Assembly: GCF_029968015.1 (NCBI RefSeq)
Contig: NZ_JASCIS010000042.1
Span: 1 to 64,000, forward strand
From: Streptomyces luteolus
Lineage (GTDB): Bacteria > Actinomycetota > Actinomycetes > Streptomycetales > Streptomycetaceae
Direction of reading: 5' to 3'
DNA length: 64,000 bases
The notes under the pieces are model-generated. The model saw only the letters and a program-made list of their open reading frames with translations, ran no database searches and had not been told where the DNA came from. Positions 7,653 through 15,870 of the stretch are shown one piece after another. How positions within the stretch are numbered: position 1 is the stretch's first letter; each line of letters begins with the position of its first letter. The position numbers were made by a program, and so were the translations under genes.

Positions 7653-10600
7653 ATGTCCTGGCTGTCAAGATTCAGCCTCGCCCAACGGGCCCTGATCGGG
7701 CTGATCTCGATCGTCGCGATCGCCTTCGGCGCGATCGCCGTCCCGCAGCTCAAGCAGCAGCTGCTCCCGTCCATCGAACTCCCGATGGTCTCCGTCATCG
7801 CCCCGTACCAGGGCGCGTCCCCCGACGTGGTCGAGAAGCAGGTCGTCGAGCCGCTCGAGTCGTCCATCGAGGCGGTCGACGGCATCACCGGCATCACCGC
7901 CACCGCCAGCGAGGGCAACGCCCTGGTCATGGCCCAGTTCGACTACGGCGACAGCGACTCCAAGCAGCTCGTCGCCGACGTCCAGCAGGCCGTGAACCGG
8001 GCCCGCGCCCAGCTGCCGCAGGACGTCGACCCGCAGGTCGTCGCGGGCTCCACGGACGACATACCCACCGTCGTCCTGGCCGCGTCCGCCGACGGCACCG
8101 ACCAGCAGGCGCTCGCCGACCAGTTGGAGCGCAGCGTCGTACCCGTGCTCAAGGACATCGACGGCGTCGGCCAGGTCTCGGTGGACGGCGTGCGCGACCT
8201 GCAGGTGGCGGTCACCCCGGACGAGGCGAAGCTGGCGCGGGCGGGCCTCACGCCGGGCGCGCTGGTGCAGGCGCTGCAGCAGGGCGGGGCGTCGGTCCCG
8301 GCCGGTTCCTTCGACGAGGCGGGCAAGAACCGCACCGTCCAGGTCGGCGGCGGCTTCACCTCCCTGAAGCAGGTCGAGGACCTGATGGTCGCGCCGGAGG
8401 CGGCACCCGGCGCCTCCCAGGGGCAGCCGAAGAAGCCCGTACGCCTCGGCTCCGTCGCCGAGGTCGAGCAGCAGGAGGCCGCGGCCACCTCGCTGACCCG
8501 TACGAACGGGGAGCCCAGCCTCGCCGTCGTCGTCACCATGGACCAGGACGGCTCCGCCGTCGACATCTCGGACGAGGTCAAGGCCGAACTCCCGGACCTG
8601 CGCGAGGACCTGGGCGCCGACGCCGACCTGACCGTGGTCTCCGACCAGGGCCCGGCGGTCTCGAAGTCGATCTCCAGCCTGACCACCGAGGGTGCGCTCG
8701 GCCTGGCCTTCGCGGTCGTCATCATCCTGGTCTTCCTCACGTCGATCCGCTCGACGCTTGTCACCGCGGTCTCCATCCCGCTCTCGGTCGTCCTCGCGCT
8801 GATCGTCCTGTGGACGCGCGACCTGTCCCTGAACATGCTCACGCTCGGCGCCCTGACCATCGCGATCGGCCGGGTCGTGGACGACTCGATCGTGGTCCTG
8901 GAGAACATCAAGCGGCACCTCGGCTACGGCGAGGAGCGCAAGGAGGCGATCCTCAGCGCGGTCAAGGAGGTCTCCGGCGCGGTCACCTCGTCGACGCTCA
9001 CCACGGTCGCGGTGTTCCTGCCGATCGGCCTGGTCGGCGGCATGGTGGGCGAGCTGTTCGGCTCGTTCTCGCTGACCGTCACGGCCGCCCTGCTCGCCTC
9101 CCTGATCGTCTCCCTGACGGTCGTGCCGGTGCTCTCGTACTGGTTCCTGCGCGCCCCCAAGGGCACCGCGGAGCTCGACCCGGACGAGGCGCGCCGCAAG
9201 GCCGAGGAGAAGGAGGCCCGCAGTTGGCTGCAGCGGCTGTACGTGCCCGTGCTCCGCTTCGCCACCCGGCGCCGCTTCACCAGCCTGCTGATCGCGGTCG
9301 TGGTCCTGGTCGGCACGTTCGGCATGGCGCCGATGCTGAAGACCAACTTCTTCGACCAGGGAGAGCAGGAAGTCCTCTCCATCAAGCAGGAGTTGAAGCC
9401 CGGCACCAGCCTCGCCGCGACCGACGAGGCGGCCGGGAAGGTCGAGAAGGCCCTCGCCGGGATCGACGGCGTCAAGGACTACCAGGTCACCATCGGCTCG
9501 TCCGGCTTCATGGCGGCCTTCGGTGGCGGCACCGACAGCAACCAGGCCTCGTACCAGGTGACCCTCACCGAGGACGCCGACTACAAGAAGACCGGCGACG
9601 CCATCGAGCGGGAGCTCGGCGCCCTCGACGGCATCGGCGAGACCCGCATCGCGGGCGGCGACCCCATGGCGGGGCAGGACCTCAGCGTGGTCGTCAAGGC
9701 CGCCGACGCCGACGTACTGAAGAAGGCGTCCGAGCAGGTCAGGGACGGGGTCGCGGAGCTTGACGACGTCACCGACGTGCAGAGTGACCTGTCGCAGTCG
9801 GTGCCGCGGATCTCGGTCAAGGCCAACGAGAAGGCCGCCGCGGCCGGGTTCAACGACACCACGCTCGGCCAGGCCGTCGCCCAGGCCGTGCGCGGCACCC
9901 CCAGCGGCAAGGCCGTGCTCGACGACACCGAGCGGGACGTCGTCGTGAAGTCCGAGAGGCCCGCGGAGACCCTCGACGAGCTGCGGAACCTGCGGCTCGG
10001 CCGGGTCGAGCTCGGCGACATCGCCACGGTGAAGCTGGTCGACGGCCCGGTCTCGATGACCCGGATCGACGGCGCCCGCGCCGCGACGATAACGGCGCGG
10101 CCCACCGGCGACAACACGGGTGCGGTCAGCACCGCGCTCCAGACCAAGCTGAACGACCTTGAGAAGGAGCTGCCGGACGGTGCCACGGTGTCCATCGGCG
10201 GAGTCTCCGAGGACCAGGACGAGGCCTTCGCCTCGCTCGGCCTGGCGATGCTCGCGGCGATCGCGATCGTCTTCATGCTGCTCGTGGCGACCTTCAAGTC
10301 CCTGGTGCAGCCGCTGATCCTGCTGGTCTCCATCCCGTTCGCGGCCACCGGCGCGATCGGGCTGCTCGTCGCCACCGGCACCCCGATGGGCGTCCCGGCG
10401 ATGATCGGCATGCTGATGCTGATCGGCATCGTGGTCACCAACGCGATCGTGCTGATCGACCTGATCAACCAGTACCGCGAGAAGGGCTACGGCACCGTCG
10501 AAGCGGTCATCGAGGGCGGTCGCCACCGCCTCCGCCCGATCCTGATGACGGCCCTGGCGACGATCTGCGCGCTCGCCCCGATGGCGGCGGGCGTCACCGG

Positions 10601-10832
10601 ACACGGCGGCTTCATCGCCAAGCCGCTCGCGATCGTGGTGATCGGCGGCCTGGTCACGTCGACGCTGCTCACGCTGCTCCTGGTGCCGACGCTCTACGCG
10701 ATGATCGAACTCCGCAAGGAGCGCCGCGCGAAGAAGAAGGCGGCCAGGCGCGCCAAGAAGGCGGGCGTCCCGGAGCAGCCCGAGGCCGCGCCGGAGTCGA
10801 ACACGGACGAGCCGGAGCCCGCGAAGGTCTGA
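7653..10832 (+). CDS. RND-family efflux transporter
   Basis: A 1059-residue HAE1/AcrB-like transporter with duplicated architecture: TM1 (about 12-32), periplasm-facing porter loop (about 35-330), TM2-6 cluster, second loop and final TM cluster ending near 1025, then a Lys/Arg-rich and Pro/Glu cytoplasmic tail. The TM4 proton-relay motif GRVVDDSIVVLENIKRH is intact at about 405-422. AcrB-like members in Gram-positives lack an outer-membrane channel and export lipids or drugs across the cytoplasmic membrane. The ATG at 7653 follows GAAGAGAG; the longer frame from 7587 has no supporting site. It is monocistronic, ended by a strong hairpin, and likely controlled by the upstream two-component system. 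Confidence 0.9.
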   Translation: MSWLSRFSLAQRALIGLISIVAIAFGAIAVPQLKQQLLPSIELPMVSVIAPYQGASPDVVEKQVVEPLESSIEAVDGITGITATASEGNALVMAQFDYGDSDSKQLVADVQQAVNRARAQLPQDVDPQVVAGSTDDIPTVVLAASADGTDQQALADQLERSVVPVLKDIDGVGQVSVDGVRDLQVAVTPDEAKLARAGLTPGALVQALQQGGASVPAGSFDEAGKNRTVQVGGGFTSLKQVEDLMVAPEAAPGASQGQPKKPVRLGSVAEVEQQEAAATSLTRTNGEPSLAVVVTMDQDGSAVDISDEVKAELPDLREDLGADADLTVVSDQGPAVSKSISSLTTEGALGLAFAVVIILVFLTSIRSTLVTAVSIPLSVVLALIVLWTRDLSLNMLTLGALTIAIGRVVDDSIVVLENIKRHLGYGEERKEAILSAVKEVSGAVTSSTLTTVAVFLPIGLVGGMVGELFGSFSLTVTAALLASLIVSLTVVPVLSYWFLRAPKGTAELDPDEARRKAEEKEARSWLQRLYVPVLRFATRRRFTSLLIAVVVLVGTFGMAPMLKTNFFDQGEQEVLSIKQELKPGTSLAATDEAAGKVEKALAGIDGVKDYQVTIGSSGFMAAFGGGTDSNQASYQVTLTEDADYKKTGDAIERELGALDGIGETRIAGGDPMAGQDLSVVVKAADADVLKKASEQVRDGVAELDDVTDVQSDLSQSVPRISVKANEKAAAAGFNDTTLGQAVAQAVRGTPSGKAVLDDTERDVVVKSERPAETLDELRNLRLGRVELGDIATVKLVDGPVSMTRIDGARAATITARPTGDNTGAVSTALQTKLNDLEKELPDGATVSIGGVSEDQDEAFASLGLAMLAAIAIVFMLLVATFKSLVQPLILLVSIPFAATGAIGLLVATGTPMGVPAMIGMLMLIGIVVTNAIVLIDLINQYREKGYGTVEAVIEGGRHRLRPILMTALATICALAPMAAGVTGHGGFIAKPLAIVVIGGLVTSTLLTLLLVPTLYAMIELRKERRAKKKAARRAKKAGVPEQPEAAPESNTDEPEPAKV

Positions 10833-10854
10833 CGGACGGCCGTACGCACGAGGC

Positions 10855-10906
10855 GCACGGGTCGTACGCACGGGTCGTACGCACGGGTCGTACGCACGGG
10901 TCGTCC
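10855..10906 (+). repeat. Four tandem 13-bp repeats after the RND gene
   Basis: GCACGGGTCGTAC occurs at 10855, 10868 and 10881, with a one-base variant at 10894. Degenerate copies (GCACGAGGC) extend to about 10953. It lies between the stop codon and the terminator, is non-coding, and probably arose by slippage. Confidence 0.85.
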
Positions 10907-10954
10907 GCACGAGGCGCACGGTCGCACGCACGAGGCGGACGGTCCTACGCACGA

Positions 10955-10997
10955 GGGGGCGCCCCTCTCCGGTCAACTGCCGGAGAGGGGCGCCCCC
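10955..10997. terminator. Strong 18-bp hairpin terminator
   Basis: An 18-bp perfect stem (10955-10972 with 10980-10997) closes a TCAACTG loop. It sits between the RND gene (+) and the GNAT gene (-), which converge, so it can terminate transcription from both sides. Confidence 0.85.
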
Positions 10998-11006
10998 TTC
11001 GCGTAC

Positions 11007-11879
11007 CTACAGGTACTTCCCCGTCGGCACGAACCCCACCGGCGGGCGCATGCCGCGCAGGCACAGGTAGCCGCCCGGTTCTGGCTGCAGCCCGGCCGTC
11101 AGGGCGATGTCGACGGCCCAGCGCTGTTCCGCGGTGACGTTGGAGATCTTGACGTTCCGGCCGGCGGGCACGTCCCGCAGCGCCGCCGTGAGCAGCCGCG
11201 CGGCGACCGCATCGGTGGTCGCGCAGAGCCCCATGAGCTCGACCTTGTCCGGCAGCGACATGTCGATGAAGCAGTACCCCCGGCCGTCCGCGGCGTCCAC
11301 CGTCAACAACCGGCAGTCCCGCAGGAGTTCGGCGTGGTCGGGCCCGTGCGCGCCCCCGCGCACCTGTCGGTCGACGGCGTCCAGGAAGTCCGGGTCACCG
11401 CCCTCGGACAGGGGCCCGCCCGGCGTGGGCAGACGTGCCGGATCGAGCGCACCCTCAAGGCGTATCGCCGGGTGCAGGGCGAAGCCCGCCGCCCAGTAGG
11501 CACGCGCCGCCCGAGGGTCGAGGGAGCCGGAGATGATCCCCCGCGCACATCCCTCGCCGTACGCCAGCGCCCGGTCCAGAAGCGCCCGCCCGACACCCTT
11601 GCCCTGCGCCTCGGGCGCCACGACGAGCAGCGAGAGGCCCCACACGGACTCCCGCCGGGACGCGACGACGGCGCCGAGCGCGCCCGACGCGTCGTACGCG
11701 ATCAGGGACCCGTCCGGATCGTGGCGCACGAAGTGCCGGTGCAGCGCGTCGAGCCGCGCCTGCCGGGCCGGTGCGGGCGGGGGTTCGGGCGGGACGCCCG
11801 GGGCGGCGAAGGCGGCGGTGGTGATGCGTTGGACGTCAGCGAGGTCGTCGGCGGTGTCCCGCAGCGGGCGAAGGATCAT
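11007..11879 (-). CDS. GNAT-family N-acetyltransferase
   Basis: A 290-residue protein with a GNAT acetyl-CoA-binding core in the first half: LSLLVVAPEAQGKGVGRALLDRAL carries the V-x4-QGxG motif at about 90-110, followed by the ARAYWAAGF strand. The second half looks like a degenerate second GNAT-like fold (LTVDAADGRGYCFID, VELMGLCATTD). The ATG at 11879 is chosen because TAGCGT lies exactly 7 nt upstream with TTTCCA 17 nt further up, giving a leaderless promoter; a GTG nine bases upstream overlaps that -10. The substrate is unknown. It is transcribed in the same direction as nadA, but the 73-bp gap carries a tandem duplication and its own promoter. Confidence 0.8.
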   Translation of the reverse strand: MILRPLRDTADDLADVQRITTAAFAAPGVPPEPPPAPARQARLDALHRHFVRHDPDGSLIAYDASGALGAVVASRRESVWGLSLLVVAPEAQGKGVGRALLDRALAYGEGCARGIISGSLDPRAARAYWAAGFALHPAIRLEGALDPARLPTPGGPLSEGGDPDFLDAVDRQVRGGAHGPDHAELLRDCRLLTVDAADGRGYCFIDMSLPDKVELMGLCATTDAVAARLLTAALRDVPAGRNVKISNVTAEQRWAVDIALTAGLQPEPGGYLCLRGMRPPVGFVPTGKYL

Positions 11880-11900
11880 CCTCCGCACGCTACGGACACC

Positions 11901-11962
11901 GCCGAGCCGTGGAAACGGGATTTACGGCAGCGCCGAGCCGTGGAAACGGGATTTACGGCAGC
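11901..11962 (-). repeat. Perfect 31-bp tandem duplication at the nadA stop
   Basis: Two identical 31-bp units lie at 11901-11931 and 11932-11962. The distal unit contains the last codons and stop of nadA; the other is intergenic and supplies the putative -35 (TTTCCA) of the GNAT promoter. Identity over the full length indicates a recent duplication. Confidence 0.9.
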
Positions 11963-13152
11963 GCCAGCATCCGCTCGAGCGCGAGCTTCGCGAAGCTCTC
12001 CGTCTCCTTGTCGACCTCGATGCGGTTGACCAGGTTGCCCTCGGCGAGCGACTCAAGAGCCCAGACCAGGTGCGGCAGGTCGATCCGGTTCATGGTCGAG
12101 CAGAAGCAGACCGTCTTGTCGAGGAAGACGATCTCCTTGCCCTCGGGCGCGAAGCGGTTGGCGAGCCGGCGGACCAGGTTCAGCTCGGTGCCGATCGCCC
12201 ACTTCGAACCGGCCGGGGCCGCCTCCAGGGCCTTGATGATGTACTCCGTCGACCCGACGTAGTCCGCCGCGGCCACGACCTCGTTCTTGCACTCGGGGTG
12301 CACCAGCACGTTCACACCGGGGATGCGCGCGCGCACGTCCTCGACCGAGTCCAGGCTGAACCGGCCGTGCACCGAGCAGTGGCCGCGCCACAGGATCATC
12401 CTGGCGGCCCGCAGCTGCTCGGCGGTCAGGCCGCCGTTCGGCTTGTGCGGGTTGTAGACCACGCAGTCGTCGAGGGACATGCCCATGTCCCGGACGGCCG
12501 TGTTCCGGCCCAGGTGCTGGTCGGGCAGGAACAGCACCTTTGTCTGTTCGGGTCCCCCTTGCTCGAACGCCCAGTCCAGGGCGCGCTTCGCGTTGGACGA
12601 GGTGCAGATCGTGCCGCCGTGCTTGCCGGTGAAGGCCTTGATGTCGGCGGAGGAGTTCATGTACGAGACCGGCACGACCTGCTCGGCTATGCCCGCCTCG
12701 GTCAGCACGTCCCAGCACTCGGCGACCTGCTCGGCGGTCGCCATGTCGGCCATCGAGCAGCCGGCGGCGAGGTCGGGCAGGACCACCTTCTGGTCGTCGG
12801 AGGTCAGGATGTCCGCCGACTCGGCCATGAAGTGCACACCGCAGAAGACGATGTACTCGGCCTCCGGCTTGGCGGCGGCGTCCTTGGCCAGCTTGAAGGA
12901 GTCACCGGTCACGTCGGCGAACTGGATGACCTCGTCGCGCTGGTAGTGGTGACCGAGCACGAAGACCTTGTCACCGAGCTTCTCCTTGGCGGCGCGGGCC
13001 CGCTCCACCAGGTCCGGGTCGGACGGCGAGGGCAGGTCGCCCGGGCACTCGACGCCCCGCTCGCTCTTGGGGTCGGCCTCGCGGCCGAGCAGCAGCAGGG
13101 CGAGCGGTGTGGGCTCGACAGCCAGGTCTACGGGGGAGTGGGCGGTGGTCAC
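11953..13152 (-). CDS. nadA: Quinolinate synthase NadA
   Basis: A 399-residue quinolinate synthase, which condenses iminoaspartate with dihydroxyacetone phosphate using a [4Fe-4S] cluster in de novo NAD synthesis. Family motifs are all present: GHHYQRDEVIQFADVTGDSF, FCGVHFMAESA, the CTSSNA segment, HPECKNEV and CFCSTMNRIDLPHL, which include the cluster cysteines. It is longer than minimal NadA because of an actinobacterial N-terminal extension (LALLLLGREAD). GTG at 13152 is chosen since AAAGGG lies 8 nt upstream; a GTG nine bases earlier lacks this. nadB and nadC are not adjacent here. The promoter carries two matching palindromes, suggesting repression by a cofactor-responsive regulator. Confidence 0.95.
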   Translation of the reverse strand: MTTAHSPVDLAVEPTPLALLLLGREADPKSERGVECPGDLPSPSDPDLVERARAAKEKLGDKVFVLGHHYQRDEVIQFADVTGDSFKLAKDAAAKPEAEYIVFCGVHFMAESADILTSDDQKVVLPDLAAGCSMADMATAEQVAECWDVLTEAGIAEQVVPVSYMNSSADIKAFTGKHGGTICTSSNAKRALDWAFEQGGPEQTKVLFLPDQHLGRNTAVRDMGMSLDDCVVYNPHKPNGGLTAEQLRAARMILWRGHCSVHGRFSLDSVEDVRARIPGVNVLVHPECKNEVVAAADYVGSTEYIIKALEAAPAGSKWAIGTELNLVRRLANRFAPEGKEIVFLDKTVCFCSTMNRIDLPHLVWALESLAEGNLVNRIEVDKETESFAKLALERMLALP

Positions 13153-13207
13153 GACACGCACCCTTTCTTCGTCCGGCGGGCAGAACCCGCCGTCCGGGCC
13201 TGCTTCT

Positions 13208-13254
13208 CGTCAAGATGACGCTATCTATCATAACCGCTTCACGTCAGTTTGACG
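13208..13254 (-). promoter_or_regulatory. nadA promoter with twin CGTCA-N3-TGACG sites
   Basis: On the minus strand TATGAT (13232-13227) is a good -10 for nadA. It is bracketed by two 13-bp palindromes of the same design on the plus strand: CGTCAAGATGACG (13208-13220) and CGTCAGTTTGACG (13242-13254). Their centres are 34 bp apart, about three helical turns, so one dimeric protein could bind both on the same face. This arrangement suggests repression. I do not recognise it as an NrtR, NiaR or NadQ motif. Confidence 0.5.
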
Positions 13255-13436
13255 ATGGCCATCGTGTCGATGTGACGCATTCCCGGACCACGCACCGGCG
13301 CCTTGCCCGGCGAGGGTGTGCGAGCATGAGGAGACAGGCGGAAACGCGGAAACAGCGTGCCGGGCCCGGAATGAATCCGCGGCCCCGACGGTTGCACCCG
13401 TCGGCAAGCAGTCCGAACAACCCGGGAGAGATGTAG

Positions 13437-13793
13437 ATGTCCGTATCGGACGAGACCACCACCGTCAGCGACGGCATCATCCTGTCCGACGCCGCCGCGG
13501 CCAAGGTCAAGGCCCTCCTCGACCAGGAAGGCCGTGACGACCTCGCTCTGCGTGTCGCCGTTCAGCCCGGTGGCTGCTCGGGTCTGCGGTACCAGCTGTT
13601 CTTCGACGAGCGCTCGCTCGACGGCGACGTCGTGAAGGACTTCGATGGAGTCAAGGTCGTCACCGACCGCATGAGCGCCCCGTACCTCGGCGGTGCCTCC
13701 ATCGACTTCGTCGACACGATCGAGAAGCAGGGCTTCACCATCGACAACCCCAACGCCACGGGCTCCTGCGCCTGCGGCGACTCCTTCAGCTGA
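13437..13793 (+). CDS. erpA: Iron-sulfur cluster insertion protein ErpA (HesB/IscA type)
   Basis: A 118-residue A-type Fe-S carrier. It has the three invariant cysteines: Cys in PGGCSGLRY and the C-terminal pair in GSCACGDSF. It accepts and delivers [2Fe-2S] or [4Fe-4S] clusters to apo-enzymes. The neighbouring nadA and the Rieske gene further along encode such clients. The ATG at 13437 follows GGGAGAG; an ATG six bases upstream hits a stop immediately. It is divergent from nadA and ends with a clear hairpin, so it is monocistronic. Confidence 0.93.
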   Translation: MSVSDETTTVSDGIILSDAAAAKVKALLDQEGRDDLALRVAVQPGGCSGLRYQLFFDERSLDGDVVKDFDGVKVVTDRMSAPYLGGASIDFVDTIEKQGFTIDNPNATGSCACGDSFS

Positions 13794-13807
13794 GCCTGCC
13801 GGCTCCC

Positions 13808-13845
13808 CGGAGTCACTGACGTACGTCGGAGTCACTGACGTACGT
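13808..13845 (+). repeat. 19-bp perfect tandem repeat after erpA
   Basis: CGGAGTCACTGACGTACGT is repeated exactly at 13808-13826 and 13827-13845, directly before the erpA terminator. It is non-coding. Confidence 0.9.
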
Positions 13846-13850
13846 ACGAC

Positions 13851-13886
13851 GAAGGCGGCGCTCCCCGCACCGGGGGCGCCGCCTTC
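13851..13886. terminator. Terminator between erpA and the convergent gene
   Basis: GAAGGCGGCG plus CCCC (13851-13866) pairs with GGGGCGCCGCCTTC (13873-13886), with one bulged T. It separates erpA (+) from the membrane-anchored protein gene (-). Confidence 0.75.
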
Positions 13887-13926
13887 GCACGCTCGTGCCT
13901 TGGTCTACTGCCGCTCGTGCCCCGGT

Positions 13927-15417
13927 CTACTTCCGCTGCACCGCGACCCCGTTCGTGCCGACCACGGTCCGCTCGCCGAGCGGCTTCTCCAACGTCACCT
14001 CGGCCGTCCGCTCCTCGGCGATCATCACGCAGACCTCGCCCTTCTTCTGCGGCTTCTCGGCCACGGCGACGCGCACCTCGCTCGCGCTCTCGGTCGCCCG
14101 CGCCGTGTACTCACTGCACGCCCCGCCCCAGAACCGCAACGTCAGCTTCCGCCCGTCCACGCTGTACGAGGTCACCGGCACGTTCCTGGACTCCGGGCCG
14201 GCGTCCTCGGTCGGCTCGGGCTTCGGCGCGCCAGGCTTCGCCAGGTACTCCGGGTCCACCGCGGGATGCGTCACCGTGAACGCCCGCTCGGCACCCTCCG
14301 GCCGCACCTCGAACAGCCAGGACGGTACGAGCACCTGCCGCCCCCGCTCGAAGTGCAGCGCGAGCCCGAACGTCGCCTCCGCCACCTCGACCGGCTCGGG
14401 CTTGGCACCCCCCGACTCCGGCAGGCAGGGCTGCTGGGGGCCGTCGGGCGCGGGCTCGCCCGGGGCGATACCGCCGGGGCCGGGCGCGCTCGACGCGGCC
14501 CCGCCCTCGGAGTGCGGCACCGGCCGAGCGCAGCCACCGCTTCCGCTTCCCGGCCCGGTGCTCGCGGCGGCCTCGTTCAGCTCCGCGATCGTCTTCTCGG
14601 CGCTCAGTACGGGATACGCGGCGCCCTTCACCGGCTTCGCCAACTTCCCGCTGCCGCCGACCACTTGACCGTCGGAGCCGATCTGCACCCCGGTCGACCA
14701 GCCGTACGTGGGCAGCCCGTCCACCTTCGGGTCGGCGTTGACGACCCGCACCGCGCCCATCGTCTGCGAGGCGTCGAGCGCGGCACCGCTCTGCCCGACC
14801 GCCTTCAGCACGGGAGCCGCGGCACTCCTGGCGGCCTCCTCGCTCACCGGCCCGGGATCCGTCTCCCCGGAGCCCGAACTGCTCTGGGAACCCGAACTGC
14901 TCTGGGAGCCCGAACTGCCCTTCGGTGCACAGGTCTTGCCCTTGACGCAGTTGTCCGTACCGCCCGCATGAGCCTGGAAGGTCCAGCTGCCCGGCGCTTC
15001 CTTGCCCACCGTCAGCGTCGGCCCGTCCCCGGCCCGGCCCACCTTCCACGTGGTGCCCTCGGCGCGCGGAGTGCCGGACACGTCGAGCGCCTCGGCGAGC
15101 CTCGCCACCTGGTCAGCGCCGACCGTGCCGCGCAGCCGGTGCACGGACGCGGACCCCGGGCCCTTCGGCAGCTCACCGTCCGCCCGGTACGTCACGCCGC
15201 TAGGCGCGGGCTCCCCGGGTGCGACATCCCGCGCGGCGTCGTCCAGGGTCAGCGGGGGAGGAGTGTCATCGGCCGCGGGCGTGCCGGAACCCCCCGAGGC
15301 GTTCGCCGCGACATACGCGCCGCCGCCACCGGCGAGCAGCACCGCCGCCGCCACCGAGGCGGCCACGATCCCGGGCCGCCGCCGACGGGTGCCCTCGTGC
15401 GTCTCCTCGCTGCCCAC
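13927..15417 (-). CDS. Membrane-anchored exported protein, unknown function
   Basis: A 496-residue protein. A short basic cytoplasmic N-terminus (residues 1-14, ending RRRRPG) precedes a single membrane helix (about 15-40) rich in Ala, Val and Gly, then a large extracytoplasmic region. That region has low-complexity Ser/Gly repeats around 170-190 and a Pro/Gly-rich segment near 320. There are several Cys, two of them in NCVKGKTC, which may form disulfides. GTG at 15417 has GGAG seven bases upstream. I do not recognise the fold; similar large exported proteins are common in Streptomyces. A small gene precedes it on the same strand. Confidence 0.75.
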   Translation of the reverse strand: MGSEETHEGTRRRRPGIVAASVAAAVLLAGGGGAYVAANASGGSGTPAADDTPPPLTLDDAARDVAPGEPAPSGVTYRADGELPKGPGSASVHRLRGTVGADQVARLAEALDVSGTPRAEGTTWKVGRAGDGPTLTVGKEAPGSWTFQAHAGGTDNCVKGKTCAPKGSSGSQSSSGSQSSSGSGETDPGPVSEEAARSAAAPVLKAVGQSGAALDASQTMGAVRVVNADPKVDGLPTYGWSTGVQIGSDGQVVGGSGKLAKPVKGAAYPVLSAEKTIAELNEAAASTGPGSGSGGCARPVPHSEGGAASSAPGPGGIAPGEPAPDGPQQPCLPESGGAKPEPVEVAEATFGLALHFERGRQVLVPSWLFEVRPEGAERAFTVTHPAVDPEYLAKPGAPKPEPTEDAGPESRNVPVTSYSVDGRKLTLRFWGGACSEYTARATESASEVRVAVAEKPQKKGEVCVMIAEERTAEVTLEKPLGERTVVGTNGVAVQRK

Positions 15418-15522
15418 CGCATCGCTCCTTCGTCCACGCCGACTCCCCGAACGGGGGCGACTGTCGGTGGGACGGGCCTCGGGGGCGCACGGTTCCCGCT
15501 CGCGCCGGTCAGCTCGCGCCGG

Positions 15523-15732
15523 TCAGGCCGGCCGGTCGCCGTAGTCGGACATCGCGTCCAGGAGCCGGGCCGACGTCCCCGGCACGACCACGCCGTGGAT
15601 GCTGGCCGGGGAGACGGGCTGCGGCCTGGCCTCGTGCGCCGCCGTCCAGTGCGGAGCCATCCGGGCGCAGTCACCCCGCAGTTGCTTCAGCGTGAGCTCG
15701 GACTGATCCGGCATGGCGGTGTGCTTCGACAT
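15523..15732 (-). CDS. Small hypothetical protein, 69 aa
   Basis: A 69-residue soluble protein starting MSKHTAMPDQSELTLKQLRGDC. It has two cysteine-free helical-looking halves and no membrane segment. The ATG at 15732 is six bases after TACGGT, matching the leaderless pattern seen for several genes here. It lies 105 bp upstream of the exported protein gene on the same strand. No family is recognised. Confidence 0.65.
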   Translation of the reverse strand: MSKHTAMPDQSELTLKQLRGDCARMAPHWTAAHEARPQPVSPASIHGVVVPGTSARLLDAMSDYGDRPA

Positions 15733-15794
15733 ATACGCACCGTACGCACGCGGAACCCCGCAGAAAAAGGTCTACTATCGGGTAGTTTTGGCGG

Positions 15795-15824
15795 TTCAGG
15801 GAAGGGGTGTCGACCCGATAGCGT
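15795..15824 (+). promoter_or_regulatory. Candidate adoK promoter
   Basis: TTCAGG (15795-15800) and TAGCGT (15819-15824) are separated by 18 bp, giving a leader of about 40 nt that contains the AGGAG used for the GTG start at 15871. A second TACTAT/TAGT cluster lies about 40 bp upstream. Confidence 0.4.
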
Positions 15825-15870
15825 GAACTGTCAATCTCCACCGCAGCCTCTCCCGCAGGAGACATACGCC

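Noticed and set aside
7665..10976. 1103-codon minus-strand frame opposite the RND gene
   Set aside because: It is a shadow of the RND coding sequence, with composition (Arg, Asp, Gly, Leu) typical of antisense frames and no domain.
13693..15870. Upstream extension of adenosine kinase
   Set aside because: The frame runs antisense to the exported protein gene; homology and AGGAG place the start at 15871.
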